14,199 nucleotides of DNA from Bacteroidota bacterium. GTDB lineage: Bacteria; Bacteroidota; Bacteroidia; NS11-12g; UBA955. The notes below the pieces were generated by a model that was given only the letters and a program-made list of their open reading frames with translations, was not told the DNA's origin and did no database searches. The position numbers and the translations under genes are program-made. The stretch is taken from NCBI GenBank assembly GCA_018969565.1, contig JAGWYC010000025.1, positions 1 to 14,199 of the forward strand, written 5' to 3'. Positions 1 to 7,990 of this stretch are shown here, piece by piece (position 1 is the first letter of the stretch; every line of letters begins with the position of its first letter).

Positions 1-3000
1 ATACGGGATTCCGGGGGGGCGAGCCACCGTGGCTTTTATGGTACAATGAGATACTCCGTAATTACTTCTGATTCCACAACTGTCTTCTATTTGCACAGCA
101 TAGCAAACACTCTGGGTGGACAAAGAATCACCCCGAACAATGGTGTAAAAGGTATCCAACCTGTTCTTTACGGAATTCAATCGGAAATACCCCGCACTGT
201 CCTGATTCAGGTGATATTGGTAAAAGTCTCTGTCGCGATTCACCCTCCAGTGAATTTCCACTCGTTTGTTATCAGGCAATACGCTCACCAATGAAATCCC
301 GGTATTGGCAGGCGGAATTGTGTCTTTAATATAAACAGTCTTTGTAGCAGAAGCTGCGCAGTTATTGCTGTCCGTAATATTTAGGGTTACAAGTTTCTGG
401 TATGCTGTATTGTACACCCATTGACCGCTCGATTTGTAACCGAAATCAGCAAGTGATGTTTCATCACCATAATCCCATTGGTATTTCATGACACCGGCAT
501 TGCCCTGAACTTTAGCCGTGTATGTTATTGGAGTGGAAAAACAGACCGTGTCATCCGAGGCCCGGATAATCACAGCTGGTCCTGCATAAACCTTAATGGG
601 GGTTGGAATCTGAAACGTATCACGGCACCCATTTTGGTTTTCAGCAATCAGCCGAGGACGCCAGAAACCCGGAGCATATTGCCATTGAACATCGGTACTG
701 GTTTGATCTATCACTCCATCCGCTTCAAAATCCCAATATAGGTTCTTCCAGAATTGGGACTTGTTGGTAAATTTTGAAATTTCAGGAACGCAGAATTGGG
801 TTTTGTCAACCGTAAATAATGCCTCCGAACCTGAAATAACCACCACAGAATCAGGACTCTTGGCATAAACAAAACACCCAAGTGAATCATATAGTGCGAT
901 GGAAGGGTAGTACGCCTGATAAGGAAGTGCTTTGTTCCCGACAAGATAGCTATGTGTTATGGAGCCTGAAGAATCTCGAACAATACCATCCCCGTAATCC
1001 AAATAGAATCGGTTGTAATACGAACTATTATTCCTGAATAAAACCTTCAGCGGCTCACAGCCTTTTACGTTCTGTAGCTTCAAATCAGCCACCGGACCAA
1101 TCACCTTGATATATTTGAACTTGGTTACTGAATCACGACATCCGTATTTTGATTCAGCGACTAATTTTACATCAATACCCTTTGGGTTGTTCAGGTTGAA
1201 TACCTTTTGAGCGTTTTTGTTGTTTAATGAAATGGTAATGGAAGGATCATTGCCAAAAGACCAGTAACTCTTGGAAGCTCGCCAACTTGTATTGGTCAAT
1301 TCAATCATCTTTGGTGCGCAGTAAGAAATGGTATCTTTTGAATAAAATGATGCTTTGATAGAATCCATTTCTATTGGATAATTGAAAGTATCAGAACATT
1401 CATTCCCTTTAAAGACAATCAGTGAAAGTTGATAAAGCCCGGCTTTGGGGAATACTAGTCTGGGAGATTTTGAAGTATCTGAAGGTATGAATTTTATTCC
1501 TTGATTGGCACCAATCCATTTGAAATGCGTGGCTATTTTGCTGGAATTGTTTACGACCGGATATGTATCTCTGGGGCAACGTGTGGAGCCGCCTACTACA
1601 AAACCACTGGATATTCCTCCGTATGTGGTCATATACACGGAAGAATCGAGGCATCCGCTTCGCCCATGGTACCTCAGGTTAAAGAATTGTTTACCTTTAA
1701 ATACAGTCGCCCTGGTTTTTAAAAGCATTGGAGAATCAATAAGCGACTGTCTGGGCAGATATCCGCTCCAGCTATGCTTGGGCGTAAGGTTCTTTTTCCT
1801 GAAATCCGGGTCTGCCAGCACTTTTCCTATCAACCATGTTTTTAATGGTGCACAATCTTCATAAGGGTCAGCGGTGATAGAAAGTATCGGACCGTTTACA
1901 TAGAGCAAACCGGGATACCATAGCTTAAAGGCACAGCCGCCATTCGCCGTATCGGTGTAAACATACTGTAGCCGATGCTTCCCATTCAGCGTCATTTGCA
2001 TTTTAGCACTGTCTCTGCCTGAAGATATCCGCAATCCTCCCGAATCAAGATTATAAACCTCCCACCATTGCCTGGCCGTAGGTGATCCGTTTATTTGCCT
2101 GGAGTAGAATACAGCAAGGGAATTCCTGCACACTATCGAATCGGCGATGCGCAAGGTTGTTTTTGGGTAATAAACCTTAATGGTATCTTTAAGAAGCAGG
2201 GTATCGTAACAACTTTTCCCGTCAAATACAATCATGCGCACCGTGAATTTACCGGTATCCTTGCTGGAAAAGTTGGTGGTTTTCCCTGAGGATGTACCCA
2301 ACACCTTCCCTTTTCTGTCTGTAATCTGCCATTTGTACGTGTATCCGTAACGTGTTCTGATGCCACTCTCATCAGGCATGATATTCACCTTTTGTCCGGG
2401 GCACACGGTAGAAGGTGTTATTTGAGCAGGAACGTAAATACTGTCCGACAAAACGGCTCTCTTTGCGAGAAAAGAATCCCGGCATCCATTGGTGCTTACG
2501 GCCACCAGTTTCACATCAAAATCAGATTGTTTTGACGGGTACCAGACCAGGTCCTTCTGGGTGGAGGTTACTGTTCTCACACCAAACTCATCAGTAACTG
2601 TCCAGCGCCAGGTAGTGGTGAATCCCTTGGGCTCTGCCGTAAGGTTAATCACTTCGAGGGTATCCGGGATACTGCAATAGGACGGTGTTTTCACTCCTAT
2701 CCTGACTTTCGGCCCCTGAACCGTTACCAGTTTTGGAAAACTGCGTTCTGAAATGCAGCCCAAATGAACCTGCCGTAATTTCAACGTGTAGAAACCCGTA
2801 TCCTGAAAGCTGTAACTTCGTGTGAATTGCCCAGTGGAATCTACAGGAGTTGCCGATGGCGTCCAGAACCATTCCATAGGATAACCCGATTTCCCGTTGG
2901 CCACAACAGTTGTTTGGCTATTTACACAAATGGTTTTGTTACCTGAGCTGACAGTCAGGTTAGCAGGGTCGCCGAAATTCAGGGTATTGCTGTCAGGGAA

Positions 3001-3807
3001 ACTATACCGGCATCCCGGTTTAGTTATTACGGTGAAGATAACCCGATGGGTATCTGCCTGTGTATAAGTTACCTTGGGAAATGCCCGGCCGTTGTAAGGA
3101 GCGGGCCCTTTTCTACCGAAATTCCATTTCAGCGAATCCAGGCGCACACCCAGTGAGTCAATTTTATAAGTGAATTGAACAGCTTGGGGAACACAGCCAT
3201 TAACCACGTCAGCCTGGTATTTCACCTTAACTGAATCGAAAACCCCTACTGCCGAGTCTATAAATTTAGAGCCGGTGCATGAATTAGAATCAGTAACAAT
3301 CATGAAAACACCTTTGTAACCGGCAGGCTTGCTGAATCGCACCCTTAGCGTCTTTGGCCCCTTTTTGTATGTTTTACCGTCAACAAACCAATCTCTTGTA
3401 GCCGACCCGGGTGTAATATCCGTGAAATCTATACTGTCTTTACCATAGCATTGTACTTTGGAACTTGCCAGCAATCTGGGCACGGGCGTGCTTACACCAA
3501 CAAAAAGATTCTTACTCACCTGAGTGCATGTTCCACCTCCCAGCAATCGAAGGCGAACTGTTACAGAATATGTGCCGGATTTCCCCACCAGCACCGAAAA
3601 AGTATCTTTACCGGGAACAAAGCCATTCCCCACATCCCAGTCATACCCAAGGCAAGTGAGGCAACCTGTAACTTTTAGTTTTACAATTCCCGGCACACAA
3701 ACCTGCGATTTATCCGCCGTTATACTTACGCCGCATTGTGCAGCCAGCTCCCTTCCGGCAGGCAGGGCTGAGAAAAAAATCAACACAAAACGGAATAACT
3801 TCTGCAT
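1..3807 (-). CDS. Giant secreted PKD-repeat protein, C-terminus beyond left edge
   Basis: I read this frame codon by codon and it is open from the ATG at 3807 to base 1: 1269 codons with no stop, so the gene is truncated by the window edge. The N-terminus is a signal peptide (basic start MQKLFRF, a hydrophobic stretch, then likely cleavage after LAAQ, about residue 24). Residues about 30-1155 form 13 tandem PKD-like (Ig-fold) units of about 83-92 residues. Each has a central Trp or Asp motif, for example YDWDVG near residue 57 and QWDYGDE in the last unit, and each has one cysteine pair. The pairs are C37/C94, C120/C177, C205/C266, C294/C351, C378/C442, C469/C533, C560/C625, C652/C719, C744/C804, C830/C890, C917/C978, C1006/C1061 and C1089/C1150. 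The second Cys often sits in a G-C-x-D-S/T motif. Residues about 1155-1269 change to a FnIII-like pattern that, in Bacteroidota, commonly precedes a gliding-motility-associated type IX sorting domain. That domain would lie outside the window. Likely role, inferred: a cell-surface or secreted adhesin-like protein. No enzymatic motif was seen. Confidence 0.93.
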   Translation of the reverse strand, partial: MQKLFRFVLIFFSALPAGRELAAQCGVSITADKSQVCVPGIVKLKVTGCLTCLGYDWDVGNGFVPGKDTFSVLVGKSGTYSVTVRLRLLGGGTCTQVSKNLFVGVSTPVPRLLASSKVQCYGKDSIDFTDITPGSATRDWFVDGKTYKKGPKTLRVRFSKPAGYKGVFMIVTDSNSCTGSKFIDSAVGVFDSVKVKYQADVVNGCVPQAVQFTYKIDSLGVRLDSLKWNFGRKGPAPYNGRAFPKVTYTQADTHRVIFTVITKPGCRYSFPDSNTLNFGDPANLTVSSGNKTICVNSQTTVVANGKSGYPMEWFWTPSATPVDSTGQFTRSYSFQDTGFYTLKLRQVHLGCISERSFPKLVTVQGPKVRIGVKTPSYCSIPDTLEVINLTAEPKGFTTTWRWTVTDEFGVRTVTSTQKDLVWYPSKQSDFDVKLVAVSTNGCRDSFLAKRAVLSDSIYVPAQITPSTVCPGQKVNIMPDESGIRTRYGYTYKWQITDRKGKVLGTSSGKTTNFSSKDTGKFTVRMIVFDGKSCYDTLLLKDTIKVYYPKTTLRIADSIVCRNSLAVFYSRQINGSPTARQWWEVYNLDSGGLRISSGRDSAKMQMTLNGKHRLQYVYTDTANGGCAFKLWYPGLLYVNGPILSITADPYEDCAPLKTWLIGKVLADPDFRKKNLTPKHSWSGYLPRQSLIDSPMLLKTRATVFKGKQFFNLRYHGRSGCLDSSVYMTTYGGISSGFVVGGSTRCPRDTYPVVNNSSKIATHFKWIGANQGIKFIPSDTSKSPRLVFPKAGLYQLSLIVFKGNECSDTFNYPIEMDSIKASFYSKDTISYCAPKMIELTNTSWRASKSYWSFGNDPSITISLNNKNAQKVFNLNNPKGIDVKLVAESKYGCRDSVTKFKYIKVIGPVADLKLQNVKGCEPLKVLFRNNSSYYNRFYLDYGDGIVRDSSGSITHSYLVGNKALPYQAYYPSIALYDSLGCFVYAKSPDSVVVISGSEALFTVDKTQFCVPEISKFTNKSQFWKNLYWDFEADGVIDQTSTDVQWQYAPGFWRPRLIAENQNGCRDTFQIPTPIKVYAGPAVIIRASDDTVCFSTPITYTAKVQGNAGVMKYQWDYGDETSLADFGYKSSGQWVYNTAYQKLVTLNITDSNNCAASATKTVYIKDTIPPANTGISLVSVLPDNKRVEIHWRVNRDRDFYQYHLNQDSAGYFRLNSVKNRLDTFYTIVRGDSLSTQSVCYAVQIEDSCGIRSNYGVSHCTIKATVARPPGIPY

Positions 3808-3842
3808 GCCGGAGGATTATATTCGCCGAAGCTTGGAAGAAG

Positions 3843-3850
3843 CAAAAATA
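3843..3850 (-). promoter_or_regulatory. Candidate -7 box (TATTTTTG) for the PKD gene
   Basis: Read on the minus strand this is TATTTTTG, a perfect match to the Bacteroidota -7 consensus TAnnTTTG, with 35 bases between it and the ATG at 3807. TTTG tetramers occur upstream, but they lie only 8-12 bases away, closer than the usual -33 spacing. Only the -7 element is therefore convincing. The predicted leader is about 25-30 nt and has no Shine-Dalgarno sequence. Confidence 0.5.
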
Positions 3851-3881
3851 CCTAATCGCAAACAAAAAATATTTAAATAAC

Positions 3882-4601
3882 GTGAACCTATTCTCCAAAA
3901 CACTCATGCTGTTTACAACGGGAACAGCACTATTGATTTCCTGCAAACAAAACGGCCAGGAATCAGGCAAAGCCACCACCGAACAAAAAGTATTTGAAAA
4001 CGCTCGTAAAGTGGGTGATCGCGGCACCTGCATTACTGCCTTACACCGCATCGCTGTGCTTGATTCTTCAGCTACCTGGGTGAGCGACAGCCTGGCGTAT
4101 TACTACTACTTTTATACCCAGAATCCTAAAGCAGCCGGTCACTATGTAGATATCAGCCTGAAACTGAAACCGGATGACATCGGCATGAATGAACTGAAAG
4201 CAAAAGTGGATATCCAGCAACAAAAAGATTCTGCAGGTATTGCACGCTTTGAGAAATTATGGAACAGAACTAAAGACTACACCTACCTGTACAATATTGC
4301 AGCTACACATATCCTGACAGGGCGCGTTGTCAAAGCAGATTCCATTGTAGTTTCACTCCTGAAACTCAACCCTATTCCGGCCGGAAATGTCCGAATTGAA
4401 GTAGCGGAAGCCAACAGTCAGCAGCAAATTCCTGTAGAGGCCGCTTTCACATATCTGAAAAGCTACCTGGTGTTAATGAATGGCGAGCGTGCATTGGCCA
4501 TGAAGATGATTGAGCGCTGCCTGGAGTTAAAGCCTGATTTCATGCTCGCGCAAGACATGAAAATGAACATGACAAGGCAAAGCAATCCCGGCGGATATTG
4601 A
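3882..4601 (+). CDS. Small lipoprotein with TPR-like helices
   Basis: This is a 239-residue protein starting at GTG 3882. The frame extends upstream to an ATG at 3738, but that would overlap the divergent PKD gene and bury the signal sequence. The GTG start instead gives a clean lipoprotein signal: N-terminal Lys at residue 6, a hydrophobic core, and a lipobox LISC with the lipidated Cys at residue 21. The next ATG (residue 9) would remove the only basic residue. The mature part is helical. The stretches around residues 135-175 (AATHILTGRVVKADS, LLKLNP) and 195-230 (GERALAMKMIERCLELKP) look like tetratricopeptide repeats. No catalytic motif is visible. It probably faces the periplasm as a scaffold, but its partner is unknown. 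No Shine-Dalgarno sequence; the leader is A-rich. It stops 17 bp before the convergent adenosyltransferase gene. Confidence 0.8.
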   Translation: MNLFSKTLMLFTTGTALLISCKQNGQESGKATTEQKVFENARKVGDRGTCITALHRIAVLDSSATWVSDSLAYYYYFYTQNPKAAGHYVDISLKLKPDDIGMNELKAKVDIQQQKDSAGIARFEKLWNRTKDYTYLYNIAATHILTGRVVKADSIVVSLLKLNPIPAGNVRIEVAEANSQQQIPVEAAFTYLKSYLVLMNGERALAMKMIERCLELKPDFMLAQDMKMNMTRQSNPGGY

Positions 4602-4618
4602 TATCCTGTACTTAACCC

Positions 4619-5167
4619 TTACTTATTTCTGGGGGCCCAGGTGATTTCCCGGCCACCTTTGCTGTGATCTAAGAAACGGGCCAGGGTGAACAGATAATCG
4701 CTGAGCCTGTTCAGGTATTGAATAATCAAGGGGTCTATATCCTCGTCTTCATTCAAGTAAACAACCAGACGTTCTGCTCGCCTGCAAACACAGCGCGCAA
4801 TATGGGCCTGAGCACCTTCGGTTGAACCGCCGGGTAATACAAAATTCTTAAGTTCCGGAAGTTCGTTGTCCATTCGGTCTATCGCTCTTTCCAGATATGC
4901 TACATCTTCTTCCACCAAACCCGGTATCACAAAATCAGCATCATGAGCGGTGGCCAGCGTCGAACCTGCAGTAAATAGCCTATTCTGTATTTCAGCCAGC
5001 GATTCGATTACCTGGACTTCATTGCCTGCAGCACGCAAGAGGCCGATATGTGAATTCAATTCATCCACAGTACCGTAAGCCTCTACACGCAAATGATGTT
5101 TCTTCACTCGTTCGCCACCAAGCAGACCGGTGGTACCATCGTCTCCCTTACGGGTGTAAATTTTCAT
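4619..5167 (-). CDS. pduO: PduO-type cob(I)alamin adenosyltransferase
   Basis: At 182 residues, this is the usual length of a single-domain PduO-type ATP:cob(I)alamin adenosyltransferase. The enzyme transfers the 5'-deoxyadenosyl group of ATP to Co(I) corrinoid in the cytoplasm to make adenosylcobalamin. Family motifs appear in order: the N-terminal ATP-binding segment TRKGDDGTTGLLGG (residues 5-18), YGTVDELNS (31-39), FVLPGG (109-114), the CRRAER segment (128-133) with its conserved arginines, and YLNRLSDYLF (151-160), which carries the Asn and Asp near the corrinoid site. None of the key residues is missing. It lies 33 bp downstream of the nucleoside transporter on the same strand and is probably co-transcribed with it. 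Its substrate could be cobalamin or a biosynthetic precursor, which sequence alone does not resolve. The symbol is the family name; mmaB or cobO-type labels are alternatives. Confidence 0.93.
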   Translation of the reverse strand: MKIYTRKGDDGTTGLLGGERVKKHHLRVEAYGTVDELNSHIGLLRAAGNEVQVIESLAEIQNRLFTAGSTLATAHDADFVIPGLVEEDVAYLERAIDRMDNELPELKNFVLPGGSTEGAQAHIARCVCRRAERLVVYLNEDEDIDPLIIQYLNRLSDYLFTLARFLDHSKGGREITWAPRNK

Positions 5168-5200
5168 ACAAACCCATTAACAAGCCAGACCGTGAATGGT

Positions 5201-6436
5201 TTAAAGTAAAATTCCCACCAAAGCTGCATTCAGATAATTAGCCAGAGTTCCACACAATAAGGCCCTGAAACCTAAACGCGCCAAATCAGAGCGGCGCTCC
5301 GGTGCTATTTGTCCAATGCCTCCAACCTGAATGGCAATGCTGCTGAAATTCGCAAATCCGCACAAAGCGAATGTGGCAATGGCAATACTCTTTGCTGAAA
5401 GAGTACCTTGCTGAATCATAGGAACTAAATCTTTGTACGCTACAAATTCATTCACCACCAGTTTGGTGCCCATCAAGCTGCCGACCTGATTGATTTCAGC
5501 AGAAGGAACCCCCATGAGCCAGGCAAATCCTGAGAATATCCAACCCAATATCCATTGCAAACTGAGCGGCTGATGAATCAGGTTTCCAACCAAACCAAGC
5601 AGGTAGTTTACAAGGTAAATCAATGCGATAAAACCAATCAGCATGGCAATTACGTTGAGCCCGATTCTTAATCCGTCGGAAGCACCATGAGCAATGGCGT
5701 CCAATAGGTTATCATGTTGTTTTTTTACTTCCAGTTGCACCTTGCCTTTGGTTTCAGAGGCTTCGGTTTCAGGCCAGACAATTTTGGCAATAACCAGAGC
5801 GGCGGGTGCCGACATCAGGCTGGCAGTGAGCAGGAAACGCGAGTCAATTCCCGTGGAAATGTAATAAGCCATTACCCCCCCGGCTATACAGGCCATGCTG
5901 CCGCTCATGCTGGAAAGCAATTCGCTCATGGTCATGCCCTTCACATAAGGTTTAATCAGAAGTTGAGCCTCCACCTGCCCAACAAAAGCGCTGCTTACAT
6001 TGCTGAGGGCTTCGCTGCCGCTTACACGCATCACCTTGTGCACGAAACGGGCGAAATAGCGGATAAAAAACTGCAAAATGCCCAAATGGTAGGCAATGTT
6101 CACAAGCACTGCCACGAAAATGATGGTAGGAATGATCTTGAAGAAGAATATCGTTCCTTGCCCGAACACCGAATTCATCAACTCTGCGCGGACCAGCGGA
6201 CCAAATACAAAATCTGCCCCCTGATCGGAAAACTCAAGCAACTTATTGATGCCTTTACCCAGGAAGCCAAAAATGCGCTCCCCTAACGAAGTCTTAATTA
6301 CAAAAAGGGCGAAAGCCAGTTGCAGCAATAATCCGCTGATTACCAAACGGTAATCTACACGTTTCTTATTGTTGCTCATTAACCAGGCCAAGCCCAGAAT
6401 AAACACAATACCCAGCAAGCCTGTAAAGCGGTCCAT
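5201..6436 (-). CDS. CNT-family (NupC-like) nucleoside transporter
   Basis: This is a 411-residue polytopic inner-membrane protein of the concentrative nucleoside transporter family, which imports nucleosides with Na+ or H+. I chose the ATG at 6436 because it places the first membrane helix (GLLGIVFILGLAWLM, residues 6-20) at the N-terminus as in relatives. The frame extends 17 codons further to 6487 without family-like sequence. Diagnostic motifs are GQVEAQ (153-158), MSGSMACIAGGVMAYY in the middle, GVPSAEINQ (309-317), NEFVAY (329-334) and CGFANFSSIAIQVGG (359-373). Compared with the Vibrio cholerae CNT structure (from memory), the ribose-contacting Glu, Asn and Ser appear as E330, N363 and S366, and the nucleobase loop has Val155 where Thr is found. 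The adenosyltransferase gene follows after 33 bp. It is divergent from the TolC gene. Confidence 0.93.
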   Translation of the reverse strand: MDRFTGLLGIVFILGLAWLMSNNKKRVDYRLVISGLLLQLAFALFVIKTSLGERIFGFLGKGINKLLEFSDQGADFVFGPLVRAELMNSVFGQGTIFFFKIIPTIIFVAVLVNIAYHLGILQFFIRYFARFVHKVMRVSGSEALSNVSSAFVGQVEAQLLIKPYVKGMTMSELLSSMSGSMACIAGGVMAYYISTGIDSRFLLTASLMSAPAALVIAKIVWPETEASETKGKVQLEVKKQHDNLLDAIAHGASDGLRIGLNVIAMLIGFIALIYLVNYLLGLVGNLIHQPLSLQWILGWIFSGFAWLMGVPSAEINQVGSLMGTKLVVNEFVAYKDLVPMIQQGTLSAKSIAIATFALCGFANFSSIAIQVGGIGQIAPERRSDLARLGFRALLCGTLANYLNAALVGILL

Positions 6437-6441
6437 GGGCG

Positions 6442-6449
6442 CAAATATG
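6442..6449 (-). promoter_or_regulatory. Weak -7-like box before the CNT transporter
   Basis: Minus-strand CATATTTG differs from TAnnTTTG only at the first base and ends 5 bases before the ATG at 6436. No TTTG is found at a suitable -33 distance. It is listed because its placement parallels other boxes in this window, but chance is possible. Confidence 0.25.
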
Positions 6450-6544
6450 TAAAACTCGGCACATATTACCGAATGATGAAGCATCATGGTTTCTTATGAC
6501 GTTCTGGTTTAAGGGAAAATAGGAAGACAAGCTGCATTGTGATG

Positions 6545-6552
6545 TATTTTTG
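6545..6552 (+). promoter_or_regulatory. Candidate -7 box (TATTTTTG) for the TolC operon
   Basis: TATTTTTG is a perfect match to TAnnTTTG and ends 4 bases before the ATG at 6557. If used, transcription would begin at or next to the start codon. No TTTG was found at the usual -33 distance, which weakens the call. Confidence 0.4.
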
Positions 6553-6556
6553 AAGC

Positions 6557-7984
6557 ATGAAGAAGCAGTTGCTCGCTTTGATTACTTTTCTGCCCCTGAC
6601 CGGCATTGCTTTAAAGGCACAATCGGCCTGGACCCTGCAGGAATGCATTACTCATGCGCTGCAGCATAATCCTGAAGTGGTTCAGGCCGGTATCACCAGG
6701 GAGCAAACCCTGAATAACTTCCAGCAAAGCAAATGGAACCAATGGCCGGACCTCAGTTTAAACTCCGGGCAATTTCTACAGAACGGACGTTCCATTGACC
6801 GTTTTACCAACACCTTTACCCAAACCAGGATTTTCAGCAACAACGTAGGCCTGCAAAGCAACGCCCTGCTGTATGCGGGAGGCCAGCTTCGTCATAATGT
6901 GCAACAACTGCGCTACACCTATCTGGCTTCCACAGAAGACGAAAAGGTTGTGAACAACAATATTTCTCTGAGGGTGGCCAACCTATACTTGCAGGCACTT
7001 CAGGCTAAGGAATTGCTACAGGCCGCAGTAGAAAACAAAAACAGCATCGCCGCTCAACTGGATCGTGCACAGAAGCTATTGCAGGCAGGTGCCGTAGCTG
7101 AATCACAGGTGCTGACACTACAGGCGCAACTGAGCGCTGAACAAGTAAATCTGGTCGTAGCCACCAATCAGGTAGAACAAGCACTGACGGGGCTTCGGAC
7201 ACTGCTTTTGCTGCCTTTTGGCGTTGATTTCGACGTGATTGCTCCGAACCTGCCGGTGGGTAAAGAAAAGCCGGAAGATTATCAACCGGACAGCATTTTT
7301 CAGATTGCTCAGCAAAACAGGCCCGAAGTAGCTTCTGCCCACAACAAAGTACTCAGCGCCGAATTCGGATTGAAAGGAGCTTACTCAGGTAGATATCCTA
7401 CCTTAAATGCGGGATTCAATCTGAATACCCTTTATTCCCAGAACGCAAAACGCATTACCGGAACCACCATTTCAGGCACCAGACCCATAGGATTTGTCAC
7501 AGGAACAAATGAAATTGTGGAAACTGTAGATTTCGCCTACACGCTGCAAACCATCCCGTTCAATAAACAGTTCAGGGATAATCTGGGTCAAAGTGCCGGA
7601 CTACAGATTAGTTGGTCCATCTTTGGAAAGCGCAACGTAGATACGCGAATTCAGCAAGCAAAACTATCCTTGCAGAGCGCTCAATTACAGGAAACGGCGG
7701 TTCGCTATCAACTTTATTCAGAAATAATTACCGCTTACACCGGGTTCAGACAGGCCTATTTGCGTTACGCCGCGAATGCTGATGCACTGGAATTTCAAAA
7801 CCTGAATTTAAATAATGTTGAGCGCCGATTTGCGTCCGGACAGGCGAACAGCACTGAACTTCAGGTTGCAAGAAGTTCTCGTTTCAATGCTGCTTCGAAT
7901 CTGATACAAAGCAAATACGAACGGATTTTCCGGCGCATGATCCTTGACTTTTACAGCGGCACCCCCATTCAATTGAACTACTGA
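6557..7984 (+). CDS. TolC-family outer-membrane efflux channel
   Basis: This is a 475-residue protein with a clear signal peptide (MKKQLL, hydrophobic core, likely cleavage after LKAQ near residue 22). The mature protein opens with WTLQECITHALQHNPEV, the typical start of an outer-membrane efflux protein repeat. Long amphipathic helices rich in Gln, Ala and Leu follow (about residues 120-215 and 365-470). They alternate with beta segments (for example around 65-115 and 270-355, rich in Asn, Thr and Gly), giving the usual two-repeat TolC layout of barrel strands plus periplasmic coiled coils. The function should be the outer-membrane duct of a tripartite exporter. The adaptor gene starts 6 bases after this stop, so the two are almost certainly one operon. 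Substrate is unknown. Confidence 0.93.
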   Translation: MKKQLLALITFLPLTGIALKAQSAWTLQECITHALQHNPEVVQAGITREQTLNNFQQSKWNQWPDLSLNSGQFLQNGRSIDRFTNTFTQTRIFSNNVGLQSNALLYAGGQLRHNVQQLRYTYLASTEDEKVVNNNISLRVANLYLQALQAKELLQAAVENKNSIAAQLDRAQKLLQAGAVAESQVLTLQAQLSAEQVNLVVATNQVEQALTGLRTLLLLPFGVDFDVIAPNLPVGKEKPEDYQPDSIFQIAQQNRPEVASAHNKVLSAEFGLKGAYSGRYPTLNAGFNLNTLYSQNAKRITGTTISGTRPIGFVTGTNEIVETVDFAYTLQTIPFNKQFRDNLGQSAGLQISWSIFGKRNVDTRIQQAKLSLQSAQLQETAVRYQLYSEIITAYTGFRQAYLRYAANADALEFQNLNLNNVERRFASGQANSTELQVARSSRFNAASNLIQSKYERIFRRMILDFYSGTPIQLNY

Positions 7985-7990
7985 CTACCC

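Noticed and set aside
1505..1864. Plus-strand open frames within the PKD gene region (also 46-294, 478-741, 2095-2289, 3524-3880)
   Set aside because: The minus strand carries a single uninterrupted frame across all of them, with signal peptide and repeats; these are shadows.
3818..3825. TATATTCG as a -7 box for the lipoprotein gene
   Set aside because: It has one mismatch to TAnnTTTG, no -33 partner, and would leave a leader over 50 nt; too weak to call.
3738..3881. Upstream extension of the lipoprotein gene to the ATG at 3738
   Set aside because: It would overlap the first 70 bases of the divergent PKD gene and hide the lipoprotein signal peptide, which fits perfectly from GTG 3882.
5714..6286. 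Plus-strand open frame of 190 codons inside the CNT transporter gene
   Set aside because: It is antisense to a well-supported transporter, is rich in His, Gln and Asn as expected from reverse reading of membrane-helix codons, and shows no family motif.
6437..6487. N-terminal extension of the CNT transporter by 17 codons to 6487
   Set aside because: The added residues do not resemble the family, and the ATG at 6436 places the first membrane helix where relatives have it.
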